Shown here piece after piece: positions 23,515 through 34,346 of a stretch of DNA of 64,000 nt. The position numbers were made by a program, and so were the translations under genes. The notes under the pieces were generated by a model, which was not told the DNA's origin, did no database searches, and was given only the letters and a program-made list of their open reading frames with translations. This DNA comes from Aspidapion aeneum (lineage: Eukaryota; Arthropoda; Insecta; Coleoptera; Brentidae). Position 1 is the stretch's first letter. Each line of letters begins with the position of its first letter. The stretch is from contig OY755038.1 of the NCBI GenBank assembly GCA_963576565.1, positions 181,201,452 through 181,265,451 of the forward strand, given 5' to 3'.

Positions 23515-24395
23515 GACAACGATTTTGAATAATAAATGCAAGAAAAACAATAAGTCAGTAATAGATGATTGCTACTTTTGTAAAAATAGAAAAGCAAAAG
23601 CCCTCGTGTCTGAAATGGAAAAATTACAGGAATAGACTACTTTGAACCCATGCAAATATCAGTTGGAAGAAGGAAGCATAAATATAGATTCCTCTTTACG
23701 TGTTTGTCTGTTAGAGTGATTCACACTGAGATAGCTGAGAGTTTGACTACAGACTCAGCTCTATTAGCAATCAAAATATTTATATTAAGACGTGGACCGC
23801 CTGTCATTATTTATTCTGACAAGGCGACCAATTTTAAAACATCAGACAAAGAAATGAAACAAGTGTTAAGGCATGTGGATTTTGAAGTTTTAGAAAAAAT
23901 TAATTAGTAGCAGAAGAAATCCAATGGGAGCAGCTTGGAAAAGAATAGTTAAAAGTAACGTTTAAAATTATTCTTAGGGAAAGTTTTGAAAATTCTTTTA
24001 ACTTAGGTGGAACACACAGTAAACAGCCGCCTATTGACGTACACTTCTTCTGAAAATAGTACTGCCATTATAACACCAAATAATTTTTTAATAGGATCTA
24101 GTATTGCCAAGCCTATGGGTATTTCTTCACCAAAGGTTCACTTAAGAAAACACTGAAAATAGATCCAAATGGCTACAGAAAAATCATATTATCCAGATGA
24201 GAAAACTAGTGGTAGTAATAGACAATCAGTTAACCAGAAATAACTGGCCACTAAGTAAAATTACAGCTACATACCCTGGGAAAGATGGCAAAGTGAGGGT
24301 GGTTGATGTTAAAACCAGCAATGAAGAATACCGGCGTCCAGTAGTCAAAATGTGACCAATAGATAAATTAGAATTAACAGAAGAGTAGTAATTTT
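23515..24395 (+). pseudogene. BEL/Pao integrase remnant (element 1)
   Basis: Starts with the end of the zinc-binding domain (CYFCKNRKAKALV). The integrase core follows: GIDYFEPMQISVG (first catalytic D), a block with TCLSVRVIHTEIAESLTTDS, then IYSDKATNF (second D). Past a stop comes a GAAWKR segment where the catalytic glutamate is expected but not seen. HTVNSRLLTYTSS and ITPNNFLIGSS follow, and finally the C-terminal domain (YPGKDGKVRVVDVKTSN). Several stops and frameshifts make it inactive. Confidence 0.85.
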
Positions 24396-24407
24396 TAAGA
24401 GAAGATT

Positions 24408-24450
24408 GCCGAGGGGAGAAATGTTAGAAAGTGCCCTGTTATATTTGGGG
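24408..24450 (+). promoter_or_regulatory. Polypurine tract and 3' LTR start (element 1)
   Basis: GAGGGGAGAAA immediately followed by TGTTAGAAAGTG. A purine run followed by TGTT is how BEL/Pao 3' LTRs begin. The far end of this LTR is unclear because of the tandem duplication just downstream. Confidence 0.55.
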
Positions 24451-24714
24451 TTTGTTATTTATATTGTACTTGTTTTGTCAGATTAATTTTTGGTTTTGAT
24501 TTGATATAGTTGTCATTACAGAAAAAATGTTATGACCAAATTTTGTTTTATACTTTTTATAGTTTTAAACAGTATTCAGTGATTTGTTATTTATATTGTA
24601 CTTGTTTTGTCAGATTAATTTTTGGTTTTGATTTGATATAGTTGTCATTACAGAAAAAATGTTATGACCAAATTTTGTTTTATACTTTTTATAGTTTTAA
24701 ACAGTATTCAGCAT
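24451..24714. repeat. Two near-identical 132-bp tandem copies
   Basis: The block starting TTTGTTATTTATATTGTACT and ending AGTATTCAG is repeated directly (24451-24582 and 24583-24714) without differences that I can see. It lies in or next to the 3' LTR of element 1. The near-identity says the duplication is far younger than the surrounding decayed element. Confidence 0.9.
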
Positions 24715-26100
24715 ATACGTACGTATAACCCTATCCAATGAGAATTTTTGTCTTTATAATAGGTTCGAACAATGCTACATCACATTTGAAATTAACCCTA
24801 AGTTTTATTCTTTGGTGTTGGCGATAACTTTAAAAGCCCAATAAACGCATCAAATGCATTAAAAAAAGTTGAAATAATGGTCAAATTCATCGAGGTGGAA
24901 AATTTCATTTTGCAAATTATTAAAAGTTTGACTCTGCTATACAAAAGATTTTTTAAATCTTAACTTTCTTTAAAAGTACATTAATTTCATTAACTTAGCA
25001 AAACTTGATATGGATTGTAATAATTATTGAGCGAAATTACCCAGCGTCTTTAGATAAAATTTTTGAGGTAAATTTCTATTACTAATTTTAAAAACACTAT
25101 TTTTGTCTCAAAAATGTATTTTATTTATTCATATAGTTGGCTTTTATTTAACATTATTTCAATGTTTATATAATTTCCAAAATATGCAATATTTTTGCCC
25201 AAAACAATAAAAGTGATTATTTTGCAGTTTTATAAAAGACATCTTTCTCAGTCAAGTCACCAATTATTCTTGAAATATATATAAGCATTTTAAAATTTTC
25301 AAAATTTTTTTTTTTTTAAATTTCAAAAAATAAAAAAAATAATAATTAAAAATCAAAATATACTTCAAATATTGTTAAAGATTTTAAAATTCAAAAAAAA
25401 ATTTAAGATATCTACTTTTATAAATTACCATATTTTTTTTTTGAAGTTGATCTCGCCTCAGTTGATCCAATATGTAGTCAAAATTGAATTCCTATATTTA
25501 TTACAAACTTACAAGTAATGTAAGTGTTAACTCTTCATTTTGATAAAAATATATTTTTTATCCAGATTTATAATTCTATAGCCTACAGGTAAACAGTCGT
25601 AACTCACATTTGGCCAGTTCAAGTTATGTATATTTAAAATCAGCAGGTCCGTTTTAATATTGAAAATAAAAACAGCAAGTCCTGTATTCTTGATTGCCTA
25701 TATCTTTAGATTTAAAATGATTCTTGTGTGAGGTGAACTAAATTAAAACTGAACCTCTCGGCCATAAACTAATAATATACTCGTTTCTGTCTCGGCTATA
25801 GAATGGTTTTATTCTAAAAAATAGTTTAAAAGTAATTCACGTAGTCATAATGTAACATTTTAATTTAAACTAAACTATTTTCATTTATTGAACCAATCCT
25901 ACCTTATTGTTTTTGTTTTTCGACAGAGCTTGCCTTATGGCCTACGTAATTTTTATACAAATATCAACATACATTATGCAAATGATATGACTGTAATGTT
26001 TTCTTGATTGACTTTTGATTGTTAAGGTTTAATAACTAGTATCATTATTATTGTGATTAAAATTTGAAATAACATAAATATTTTTTACTTATATGCAAAT
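24715..26100. other. Very AT-rich unassigned stretch
   Basis: No gene or recognisable repeat; long A and T runs around 25290-25450. Confidence 0.5.
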
Positions 26101-26241
26101 AGGGAATATGAAGGGATTGAAAAAGCCGACGAAGCAGCAAAATCAGCCATGGATTTTCCCAGCTGCAAGATAGCGCGGCATAATGCTAAAAGTGACTTTA
26201 AAATATACATAAAACAGTGCGTCCATAACCTTTGGCAATCA
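26101..26241 (+). pseudogene. LINE RNase H-domain fragment
   Basis: One open frame gives EKADEAAKSAMDF and SDFKIYIKQCVHNLWQ. These resemble the last third of the RNase H domain carried by I/R1-type non-LTR retrotransposons (the EADxxAK motif followed by SDFK and a WQ). It is only about 47 codons and ends at the AATCA tail of an opposite-strand LINE, so it is a truncated relic. Confidence 0.55.
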
Positions 26242-26426
26242 AATCAAATCAAATCTTTATTTTTCCTCAAAATGATTTTAAAATACAATATGGAAATCGT
26301 CACTAATAGCTAATTACTCAAAAAAAAAAAAAGAAAGTTCCTTGCGGTTATGTCAATACTTGATTCTAATAACATATTTATCAATGTAAACAACAAAAAA
26401 AATATGCATAGATATAAAACCTATAC

Positions 26427-26450
26427 ATACATACACACACACACACACAC
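26427..26450. repeat. (AC)n microsatellite
   Basis: Roughly ten CA units inside the LINE 3' untranslated region. Confidence 0.85.
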
Positions 26451-26581
26451 GAACAAACAATATTATATAATAAACGATTTTTCACATCAGGTCACGAAAA
26501 AGTAAATAAATAAATACGACAACAAATACAATACTTTTACTACAGAAATTATTGGTATGATGAATAAAAACAAACGTTATA

Positions 26582-27180
26582 CAGGGTGTCCCATAACTTA
26601 GGGGCCATAGGCCAACAGGTGATAAAAGAGATCATGTCTGATAAAAAAGTTTCTATAATAAACTCTTTCTTTGTCGAGATACAGAGCATCAAAATTGGTA
26701 ATTTTTTTAACTTTTTTGATAATAACTTTTTAAAAAAGTGCAGTAAAAATATGGAATTGGGTAAAGTAGTGTACTAGAACAAGAGCAATAGATTGAAATA
26801 AAAATTATTTTGAAAAAAATTAGTCGGTCAATTTTTTTTTGAAATATTTTTGGTTAATAAAAACAAGTCTCTGGCGAGATATAATAATAAAATATTATTG
26901 ATATTTTTTAAAAGAATAAGTACACAAATATTAAATTAAAAAAATATATATATTTTTTATAAATTTTTTGAGGTTATTTTGACAGCCTGTATCTCTTCAA
27001 CTTGTAATTTTATCAAAAAAAGAAATACCACATTTTTGAATCACAAATAGCTGAGGATTCAGCTGGCTGTGACAGATTTTCTTTTTTTTGTAAAACCCTG
27101 TTTCCCCCCAATCCTCTAGCTTTAAAAAATTTTCCTCAATCACCTGCTGCACTATGGCCCCTAAGTTATGGGACACTCTG
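26582..27180. mobile_element. 599-bp mariner/Tc1-type MITE
   Basis: TIRs of about 42 bp: the left starts CAGGGTGTCCCATAACTTAG and the right, reverse complemented, starts CAGAGTGTCCCATAACTTAG. It is flanked by TA on both sides (26580-26581 and 27181-27182). TA duplication with CAGGGTGT-type ends is standard for non-autonomous mariner-family elements. No transposase is present. The insertion splits a LINE 3' untranslated region cleanly. Confidence 0.85.
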
Positions 27181-27591
27181 TATGTGGATAAAATGTTACA
27201 ATGGATAGTTTAGAAAACATTTTATGTCATAGGCGCATATATCTAGCAGAATTTTTTTAACTGCAACTTTAAATTGTGTTACATTATTAATAACCTTGAT
27301 ATTATTTGGTAATTTATTGTAACACTTGATTGCCATATAACTTGGGGACTTCTCATAACTAACATGCTGCTCTACCCTATCATATTGCCATTTCGGGTAT
27401 TATAATGATTAACTGTTAACTCTGGAAATATTTTCAAAGTGTTGTTTATTATTTCTAACAAATAATATAGATCTGTAAATAAATGAATGGGTGGACTCAA
27501 CAAATAAACAATAAACTTAATAAAATGAAACCAAACGTGAAACCAAATGTGAAACCTTGAAAGTTTTTAAATCAAAATAGAAAAACACAAG

Positions 27592-28061
27592 TGATTGCCC
27601 GCAATTAGAAAAACGATAACTGCAGTGGACTGTATATAATTTATTAAATGAAAGCGCGAACAAACATAAATATATTAATACGAAATCACGAAATAATCAA
27701 AGGTCCATAGGTTAATTGCTGGTCCCACACAACGGAAATCAGAAACAAAGTACTCACCAGTTTGCAGCCAATTTCTCCACGTTCCAGGGGCCCCTTTCCG
27801 GATCTAATGATGGCACCACGTAGCTGAAGGGCTGAAGTTTCTAGTTCTATGCTTCAGTACACCAAAATCGAGCACTTTTAAGTATAGAAATTTGTAATAG
27901 TTGGAGAAAGTGATTAACACGCCATTTTTCTCGAGGCGGTAGAAAGGATCTCTCTGATTCTTGGTGCGCATGTGAAAATGTGCGAAAATGTACTCTGTCC
28001 ATCATCCAATTGTGTGGTTTTAAAAAGTAAAAACAACCGCGAAATTTAGCGGGAGCTAACA
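27592..28061 (-). repeat. 3' LTR of BEL element 2 (470 bp)
   Basis: Reads TGTTAGCTCCCGC...GGGCAATCA on the minus strand (TG...CA). An AATAAA signal lies about 45 bases before its 3' end. It differs from the 5' LTR by roughly ten substitutions and a few small indels over 470 bp, so a few percent divergence. The preceding minus-strand purine-rich run (TTTGGAGGGCAG, near 28065-28076) serves as polypurine tract. Confidence 0.93.
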
Positions 28062-28289
28062 TAACTGCCCTCCAAAACACACAATTTTAGAATATCAACC
28101 GGACAGATATAGATATAAGAAAAAATGATCGACCGATAAATATAAATGAATGAAAAACAGAAAAGTAGCGTAGGTTTATTTAGAGATAACGAAAACCCGA
28201 AAAACGCAAAACAAACAAACAAAAATTCAAACAAAATAAAAATAAAGAAAAACCTATTGTAATACCCGGTAATAGGTAGAAAAATGAAA

Positions 28290-29163
28290 ATTAGTTTTAA
28301 TTCGGCAAGAGGCACAGTTTTACAACTGGCCGCTTGTAAACACAGGTAGCCGTTCGTACCGTCGCTACACGCACTTGACCGTCTCCGCCGGGATGCAATT
28401 CGAGAACCCGACCGGGTGTGATCACTCGATATGATAACCAAATCATTTAATTTGATATTTGGGGACGAATCAACCCACTTGTGTCGCTGTTGTAGCGTAT
28501 GCAAATACTCTACAGAATACCTTTTCCAAAAATCATTATATAGTTTTTGGATTAGTTGCCATCTCGAGAGCCGATTTAGGGGAACCTCGGACAAATCTGA
28601 CTCCGGAATTTCTGAATTAAGGGGTTCAAGGGTCAAAAAATGCCCAGGGGTAAGAGGTTGAAGATCGTGTGGGTCTAAAGAGGCAGGAGAGAAAGGGCGA
28701 CTATTAAGTACAGCTTCTATGCGACATGTAAGGTCGACAACTCGAACAAAGTGAGTTTTAAAACTTTTGGCGCCAGCTTCTGCCAGGCCATTGAAATGTG
28801 GCTGAGAGGGGGTCCCAGATGCCAACGAATAGAAAGTCTGGTGGACGCACTTCTTGCGTAATCAAGTAATTGGTTACGAAACCCTATAAAATTACTGCCC
28901 TGATCTGACCAGCATTGCGTCACGCTTCCACGTCTGGAAATGAATCGATGGAATGCACCTACAAACCCTTCGGTGGACAGTTCCATGGTTAATTCCAAAT
29001 GCACGCAATGTGTGGCCGTACAGACAAACACACAGACAAACGATTTGAAAGCTTTACAACCACGGTAACGATGAGGAATCACAAAGAAAGGTCCACAAAA
29101 GTCGATAGCTACACTCGAAAAAGGTTTAAGTTGATTGATTCGATGAGCGGGAAGTGAACTCAT
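28290..29163 (-). pseudogene. Integrase core and C-terminus, BEL element 2
   Basis: Catalytic motifs are visible: VAIDFCGPFF (first D), CWSDQGSNF (second D) and GLAEAGAKS (E). The glutamate is in a frame shifted from the first two. Compared with relatives there is a short deletion between AKSFKTHFVR and RIEAVLNSRPF. Near 28430 the C-terminal domain moves to another frame, where HPGGDGQVRVATVRTA and VYKRPVVKLC can be read. The enzyme normally joins retrotransposon cDNA to host DNA. With at least three frame breaks this copy cannot make it. Confidence 0.85.
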
Positions 29164-29558
29164 TATGGGCGGTCTATAGGGTTTATTCTAAAACATTGCA
29201 AGCACTTGGATATGGTTCTTTGAATTGCCCGTCTGGCAGATAATATCCAAAATTGCTGTAAAAGCAGATTATGTAATGTTTTAAACCCAGGATGACGGTA
29301 TTGTCGATGAGTGGACTCGATAAGAAGAGTAGTTAAACGATGGTTACTCGAAAGTAAGACGGGGTGTTTTGCAGAATAACACAAAAGTTCAGATTTTTGT
29401 AATCTGCCACCGAGTCTAATGATATTATTTTCATCAAGAAAAGGTGAAAGTTTTCGAAAAGGTTTCGGTATTGGTTTATCCTTAGATAACGCGGACAAAA
29501 ACTCAGAAAAGCAAGAACCTTGAACGTGTTTGATAGGAAGGTATAACGCACTTTGCAT
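29163..29558 (-). pseudogene. Integrase zinc-binding (H2C2) region, BEL element 2
   Basis: Open frame with HRQYRHPGF...CLQCF, the HHCC pattern of the retroviral-type integrase N-terminal domain. Before it comes RLGGRLQKSELL, the conserved lead-in. It ends at a stop in front of the integrase core, which restarts in a different frame four bases on. Confidence 0.85.
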
Positions 29559-30625
29559 CTCACCGGCGGTAGGAAAACAATATTTTCAAAAATAATTTTT
29601 TGTTCCGGTAGATTAGTGGATTTTTGATAGGAATGGCTTTGAAAAAGGTTAACTATTCGAAGGACATAACAAATGATACGTTGAATTTTTGATATAGATG
29701 AATATTTGATAAGAAGCTGATCTAAGAAGTTAACGTCAATTATCGCATTGCAACAGACCTTTTGCTTTTCCTCCAGATTAATATCTCCGAAATCAATCGG
29801 CATTTTTGATTTATGAAAATCGGGCTATTCGTTTTCGGGAGACCACAAAAACGACGGTGCGTTCCACCACATGTCATGTGAAATGAGCTGTGAGGGGGTG
29901 GCCCCTCGTGACGCAATATCGGCTGCATTTAAAGCAGAAGGAATGTAGCGCCATGAGTTTGAGGGAATGATTTCTTGGATTCTACTGACTCGATTTCCAA
30001 CAAAGGTTTGCCAGCGATTAGGAGGAGATGAAAGCCAGAGCAATACGACTTGCGAATCGCTGAAAGTAACGATATTTGTAAAAGTTATTTTTCCTTCATA
30101 GCTAGATAAGACGAAATCAATTAATTCGCTTAAAAGAAATGCGCCTAGGAGTTCTAGCCTAGCCAAAGTTTGTGACTTTATAGGCGCGACCCTAGATTTC
30201 GCAGATATGAGAGAAACAGATATATTGTTTTCCTCTTTTACACGAAAATATACGACGCCTGCGTAACCTCGAATTGAAGCGTCACAGAAGCCGATGATTT
30301 GACAGGTATTGGTTTTTAACAGTTTGATTTGTCGGGGTAATTGAAAATTGGAAAGAAGCGGGAATTCAGAACGAAGTTTGTTCCAAGAGTCGATGATAGA
30401 GGAATCTGGTTCTTCGTCCCAGCCTATTTTCGATATCCACAACTGTTGCAAAATAAATTTTGCTTGTAGCAACAAGGGACAAAGAAAACCTAAGGGATCG
30501 AAGATTGTTCCTATGATAGATAAAATAGAACGTTTAGTTGGGGGTTTGTCGTTCATTCAGCATTGATAAAAAAAATATAGTTTTTTGGATGCCATTGAAG
30601 GCCTAAAACTTTGATAAAGTGTGGT
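29559..30625 (-). pseudogene. RT thumb/RNase H region, BEL element 2
   Basis: Between 30625 and 30557 the frame slips twice: FIKVLGLQWHPKNY is readable in a second frame. A 243-codon open frame then begins with a PPTKRSILSIIGTIFDPLGF segment. It contains LARLELLGAFLLS and TFSDSQVVLLWL, the catalytic aspartate/serine segments of the RNase H domain, and ends with ALNAADIASRGATP. An in-frame TAG at 29825 stops it, after which the tether continues in the same frame to about 29560. RNase H removes the RNA template during reverse transcription. Confidence 0.85.
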
Positions 30626-31255
30626 TCATGTTGCCAATAACTCAGGACAATTGCTTGCCCATTTTTTAAGTTCAAATCCTCCCGACTTCAACAAATCATT
30701 GAGTTCCATCTGTAGGGAAAGGGCTTTAGAAAGCGAAGGGCTAGTTCCCAAGATATCGTCGATGTAAATTGACGTTTTTAGAACACTACTAGCCATAGGA
30801 AAACGTTCCTTTTCTCTCTCTGCCAGCTCATTTAAGGTACGCATGGCTAGAAAAGGTGAGCATGTCATGCCAAAAGTGACAGTAGAAAGTTCCCACACTG
30901 AAAGTGGGTCCTGTGGAGAAAACCTCCACAATATCCTTTGATAAGGACGGTGATAAGGATTGATAAGGACTTGACGGAACATCTGTTTGATATCAGCAAT
31001 ATAGGCAATAGGATTAAGACGAAACGTAAGGAGTAAAGAAGCTGTATCCTTTTGAAGTTTCGGTCCAGATAACAACGTGTCATTGAGACTAATATTCTTT
31101 GGGGTGACTGCCGAACAATCCCAGAATACCTTTAATTTTGTACTTAAACTTTCCGGCTTTAGTACGCAATGATGTGCCAAAAAACATGATACGTCGACTT
31201 TTGGTTGACTAGTTAAAACTAGACTCATGTGATTAGAATCGATATAGTCTTGCAT
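30626..31255 (-). pseudogene. Reverse transcriptase, BEL element 2
   Basis: About 209 open codons. The visible RT motifs, in order, are HHCVLKPES, KVFWDCSA, LLLTFRLNPIAYIADIKQMF, VTFGMTCSPFLA and the catalytic YIDDILGTS (near 30750-30772), the YxDD box. It is joined to the protease frame by a frameshift near 31240 and closes with a stop at 30626, a few codons before the thumb domain resumes in another frame. The catalytic residues themselves are intact. Confidence 0.9.
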
Positions 31256-32153
31256 AGGCAGTGTACAGATCAGGATTTTTGAGTAATCTATTTTCTAGAA
31301 GTAAAAATCTACGATAAGCTTGCGGATAAGTATTTCCTAGGTCAGGGTTTATTTTATCTTTAAACGGAAGATCTACCATGAATCTACCGCTCGGTTGTCG
31401 TACGACACTCGCAGTAAAAATTGATTCCGCTTGTTTTTCTTCGTTTGATAAGATTTGTTTTTTAGGCAAATGTTCGATTTCCCAAAACCTAGGGATAATG
31501 ACCTCTAAAGGAGGTGAATGACTCGTTAAAAAACAACTGGTTCGTTCCGTAAGATTACCTACTTCGTCAACTTTTCCCATGACGATCCAGCCAAAGATGG
31601 TTTCAAGGGCTGAAGGTTGCCCTATTTGTCCAAGAACCCTGCCCTCCTTGAATATCTGTGCGAATAGCTCGCAACCAATAACCAGGTCCACAGGTCTAGA
31701 TTTGAAATAAGATGGGTCGGCAAGTTTAAGGTTTTCCAAGTTTTTCGACTGATTATCGTTCAAAGTGAATGTAGGCATATTGGAACATAGTTGTGGAACA
31801 ACAATTGCTTCGAAATTAAGTAAAGGATTGACCTGTCCTTGTGGCTTAATGTGACATTGAACGAGCCCTTTGGAAGTAAGAGAAGACATTTGATTTAATC
31901 CGAATATTTCAGTGGTGTAACTTCGCCTAGGAAGATTAAGACGATGAATACACTTTTCACTGATGAATCCTGTCTGTGATCCAGAATCAAGCAGTGCCCT
32001 TACAGGTTGAAAAGTTCCGCAACCGTCCATAACATCTATTATGGCGGTGCATAAAAGAAAAGTACCTGAAGGTCCTGAGGTATTTAATGACACATGAAGA
32101 TTATTGACAGATGGTGTGTGAATGACATGACTAGTATCTTGGCTTCCAGACAC
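31233..32153 (-). pseudogene. Protease and linker, BEL element 2
   Basis: Follows gag in the same frame after one in-frame TAA (32166-32168), so it was once part of a gag-pol polyprotein. It carries the aspartic-protease signature ALLDSGSQTGFIS (near 31965-32005) and the downstream VDLVIGCELFAQI block of BEL/Pao proteases. A DxFWExE-like segment (ending RFWEIEHLPKK) and the usual linker to RT follow. It ends at a TAA at 31233, where the reading frame shifts into RT. No ATG is visible at the frame's start, consistent with polyprotein origin. Confidence 0.85.
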
Positions 32154-32165
32154 TTTATTAAATTC

Positions 32166-33452
32166 TTAGATATGAGTTAAAGTGTGGTGCCTTTTACTAT
32201 TGCAAGTCCTGCATGAATATTTTGATTTGCACGAGTCTACCCCATGCGAGGGATGAAAACACGCTAGACATAATTTTTTCTGCTTGACGAAAGATAGGCG
32301 CTCGATAGGCGAGAGGTCAAGAAATGTTTGACATTTCGAAAGCACGTGACCTTGATTACACCGGAAACATTTTATTCCCGTACTTGAATTAGTTGAGGTG
32401 CCAACCAGTCCTATAAAAGGCGAATTGGATGATTTATAGGTAGGCTTTTGCCCAAACTGATTTGGCATAGAATTTGATTTTTGATAGGTAGGCTTTTGCC
32501 CAAACTGATTTTGCATAGAATTTGATTTTTGATAGGTAGGCACCTTTTTGGGTGCTGTTGATTGAGGAAGTGATTCCAAAACTTTACATCTTTTTTCTAG
32601 AAATTGAAAAAGTGACTGAAACGTGGGAATTTCGGTATTAGTATTGGCGTGACTCATTTCGAAATTTGAACGCATCGGAATATCCAATTTTTCTAACAAA
32701 ATGAAAAAAATAATAAAGTCCCAACTGTCAACGTCAAAGCTAAGTGATTTTAAAATTTCTAGGGATTCTGAAAAGGTGTCAATTAAATTACGCAATTCTT
32801 TAGCTGACTCGTTTTTTAAGGTAGAGTTCATAATTGTGCTTAATGCTAATCAATTATTTGCGAGGTCTCGCTTGTTTTGATATCTATTGACTAACTTGTC
32901 GTAAGCAATTTTATAATTTTGATCAGATAAGCTAATCCCTGATATCAATTTTAAAGGCTCATCCTCGAGATATGAAAATAAATATTGAAGTTTTCGGACG
33001 TTACTTAGACTTTGATTTTGATCTATAATGTTATTAAAAAGATCGAAAAAGCTTGGCCATAATTTTTTATCACCTCGAAATATGGGAATACCTAACTCTT
33101 TGAGTTTTGGAGTTTCAGATTCGTTTTGACGAACATATGATCGCGAAAAGGATGGGGCCTCAACCGGAAATATTTCAGAGTAAACCCCCTTACACGCATA
33201 AAAATATTTACGAGCTTCTGAAAGGATCGTATCTTGCGTTTTAAAACCCTCGTCGTCTGAGTCGTCTATCATCATAATGACATCATTATGTGCCAACATG
33301 CATTTATCGAAGGTTTCATCCAAATCGGAATACCTCACTTGAAACTCGTTTCTCGCTTTTGCGTCCGTTGCCGCGGTTTGTGAAAACACATAACACTCGG
33401 TGATCGCAGATAAAAAACCCTGGCGTTTTTGCACGGCTTTTTTGATAGACAT
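32166..33452 (-). pseudogene. gag, BEL element 2 (one in-frame stop)
   Basis: Starts at the ATG of MSIKKAVQKRQ (33452). An N-terminal helical region is followed by the conserved PKLKELGIPIFRGDKKLWPS segment and SNVRKLQYLFSYL, typical of BEL/Pao gag. A TGA at 32850-32852 interrupts it, after which the same frame continues to 32166. The C-terminal half holds a 16-residue repeat (YQKSNSM.NQFGQKPT, two and a half copies, DNA near 32430-32540) and two zinc knuckles (CFRCNQGHVLSKC and a second CxxC...H...C set). Gag packages the element RNA. The single stop in an otherwise open 428-codon frame suggests recent loss. Confidence 0.88.
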
Positions 33453-33870
33453 GATTTTACCTTTGAAATGACGAAATTGTCGGTAAATATACAATTAACG
33501 CTAAATTAATGCTTCTGAAATAGAAAAATGACGAATTGTCGAAAATATGCACTAATTTATCGCAATTGATGAAAAATGTTTTAATATCGAAATGGTATGG
33601 AACAAATCTAATCACAGAAATGTTGTTTGTTTGTTTTGATTGATTCTCGATTTTTGTTTACTGAAATGACCACGCGGTAAACCCTGCGTTACCATAGCAG
33701 CGGACCGAAAACAGGTGAACTGCGCCAAAACCGAAGGTCGAACGAACGAAAATCTACGGTTCAACACGATTGGCAAATTCAAGGCCGTGTGATCTCGGCG
33801 AAAATGTGAAAATGGCATTAATACCGTCGTATGGAGTAAATTTATTTATCCGGCTCAAAGGACCACTTTA
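33453..33870 (-). promoter_or_regulatory. 5' leader and putative primer-binding site, BEL element 2
   Basis: Untranslated region between 5' LTR and gag. Just inside the LTR, on the minus strand, is TGGTCCTTTGAGCCGGAT (near 33848-33865), which starts with the TGG expected of a tRNA-primed binding site. I did not match it to a specific tRNA. The leader recurs in the deleted copy at 44760-45298, where a 144-bp part of it is duplicated. Confidence 0.6.
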
Positions 33871-34346
33871 TGATTGCCTGCAATTAGAAAAACGATAACT
33901 GCAGTGGATTGTATATAATTTATTAAATGAAAGCGCGAACAAACATAAATATATTGATACGAAATCACGAAATAATCAAAGGTCCATAGGTTAATTGCTG
34001 GTCCCACACAACGGAAATCAGAAACAAAGTACTCACCAGTTTGCAGCCAATTTCTCCACGTTCCAGGGGCCCCTTTCCGGATCTAATGATGGCACCACGT
34101 AGCTGAAGGGCTGAAGTTTCTAGTTCTATGCTTCAGTACACCAAAATCGAGCACTTTTAAGTGTAGAAATTTGTAATAGTTGGAGAAAGTGATTAACACG
34201 CCATTTTTCTCGAGGCGGTAGAAAGGATCTCTCTGATTCTTGGTGCGCATTTCAAAATGCGCGAAAATGTACTCTGTCCGTCATCCAATTGTGTGGTTTT
34301 CAAAAATTAAAAGTAAAAACAACCGCGAATTTAGCGGGAGCTAACA
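33871..34346 (-). repeat. 5' LTR of BEL element 2 (476 bp)
   Basis: Same sequence as 27592-28061, with TG...CA ends on the minus strand. It holds the AATAAA signal and a GGATCTCTCTGATTC block shared with the related LTRs at 44261 and 45299. Slightly longer than its partner because of a small A-rich indel near 34300. Confidence 0.93.

Larger units (their letters stand above)
26242..27480 (-). pseudogene. CR1/Jockey-group LINE, 3' end, split by a MITE
   Basis: On the minus strand 27480-27183 gives pieces such as RVEQHVSYEKSPSYMAIK, CYNKLPNNIKVINN and TQFKVAVKKILL. This is the C-terminal region found after reverse transcriptase in CR1/Jockey-group LINEs. Beyond the inserted MITE (26582-27180) the 3' untranslated region continues to about 26242. 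There it ends in an (AATCA)n-type simple repeat (near 26243-26262), the kind of tail these LINEs have. A stop and frameshift interrupt the reading frame. The upstream RT domain is missing. Confidence 0.75.
27592..34346 (-). mobile_element. BEL/Pao LTR retrotransposon, full length (element 2)
   Basis: Length 6755 bp. LTRs lie at 27592-28061 and 33871-34346, and the whole element is bounded by a perfect 5-bp target-site duplication ACAAG (27587-27591 and 34347-34351). The minus-strand order is 5' LTR, leader, gag, protease, reverse transcriptase, RNase H, integrase, polypurine tract, 3' LTR, which is the canonical BEL/Pao order. The gag-pol frame is broken by several stops and frameshifts, so it is defective, while the LTRs remain close to each other. 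A shorter relative is at 44261-45770. There is no env-like gene: the open frame running past integrase toward the 3' LTR is low-complexity. Confidence 0.95.

Noticed and set aside
28046..28290. Hydrophobic C-terminal extension after integrase, possibly an env-like protein
   Set aside because: It is a run-on of the wrong frame through AT-rich non-coding DNA; low-complexity phenylalanine/isoleucine text with no cysteine pattern or signal peptide.
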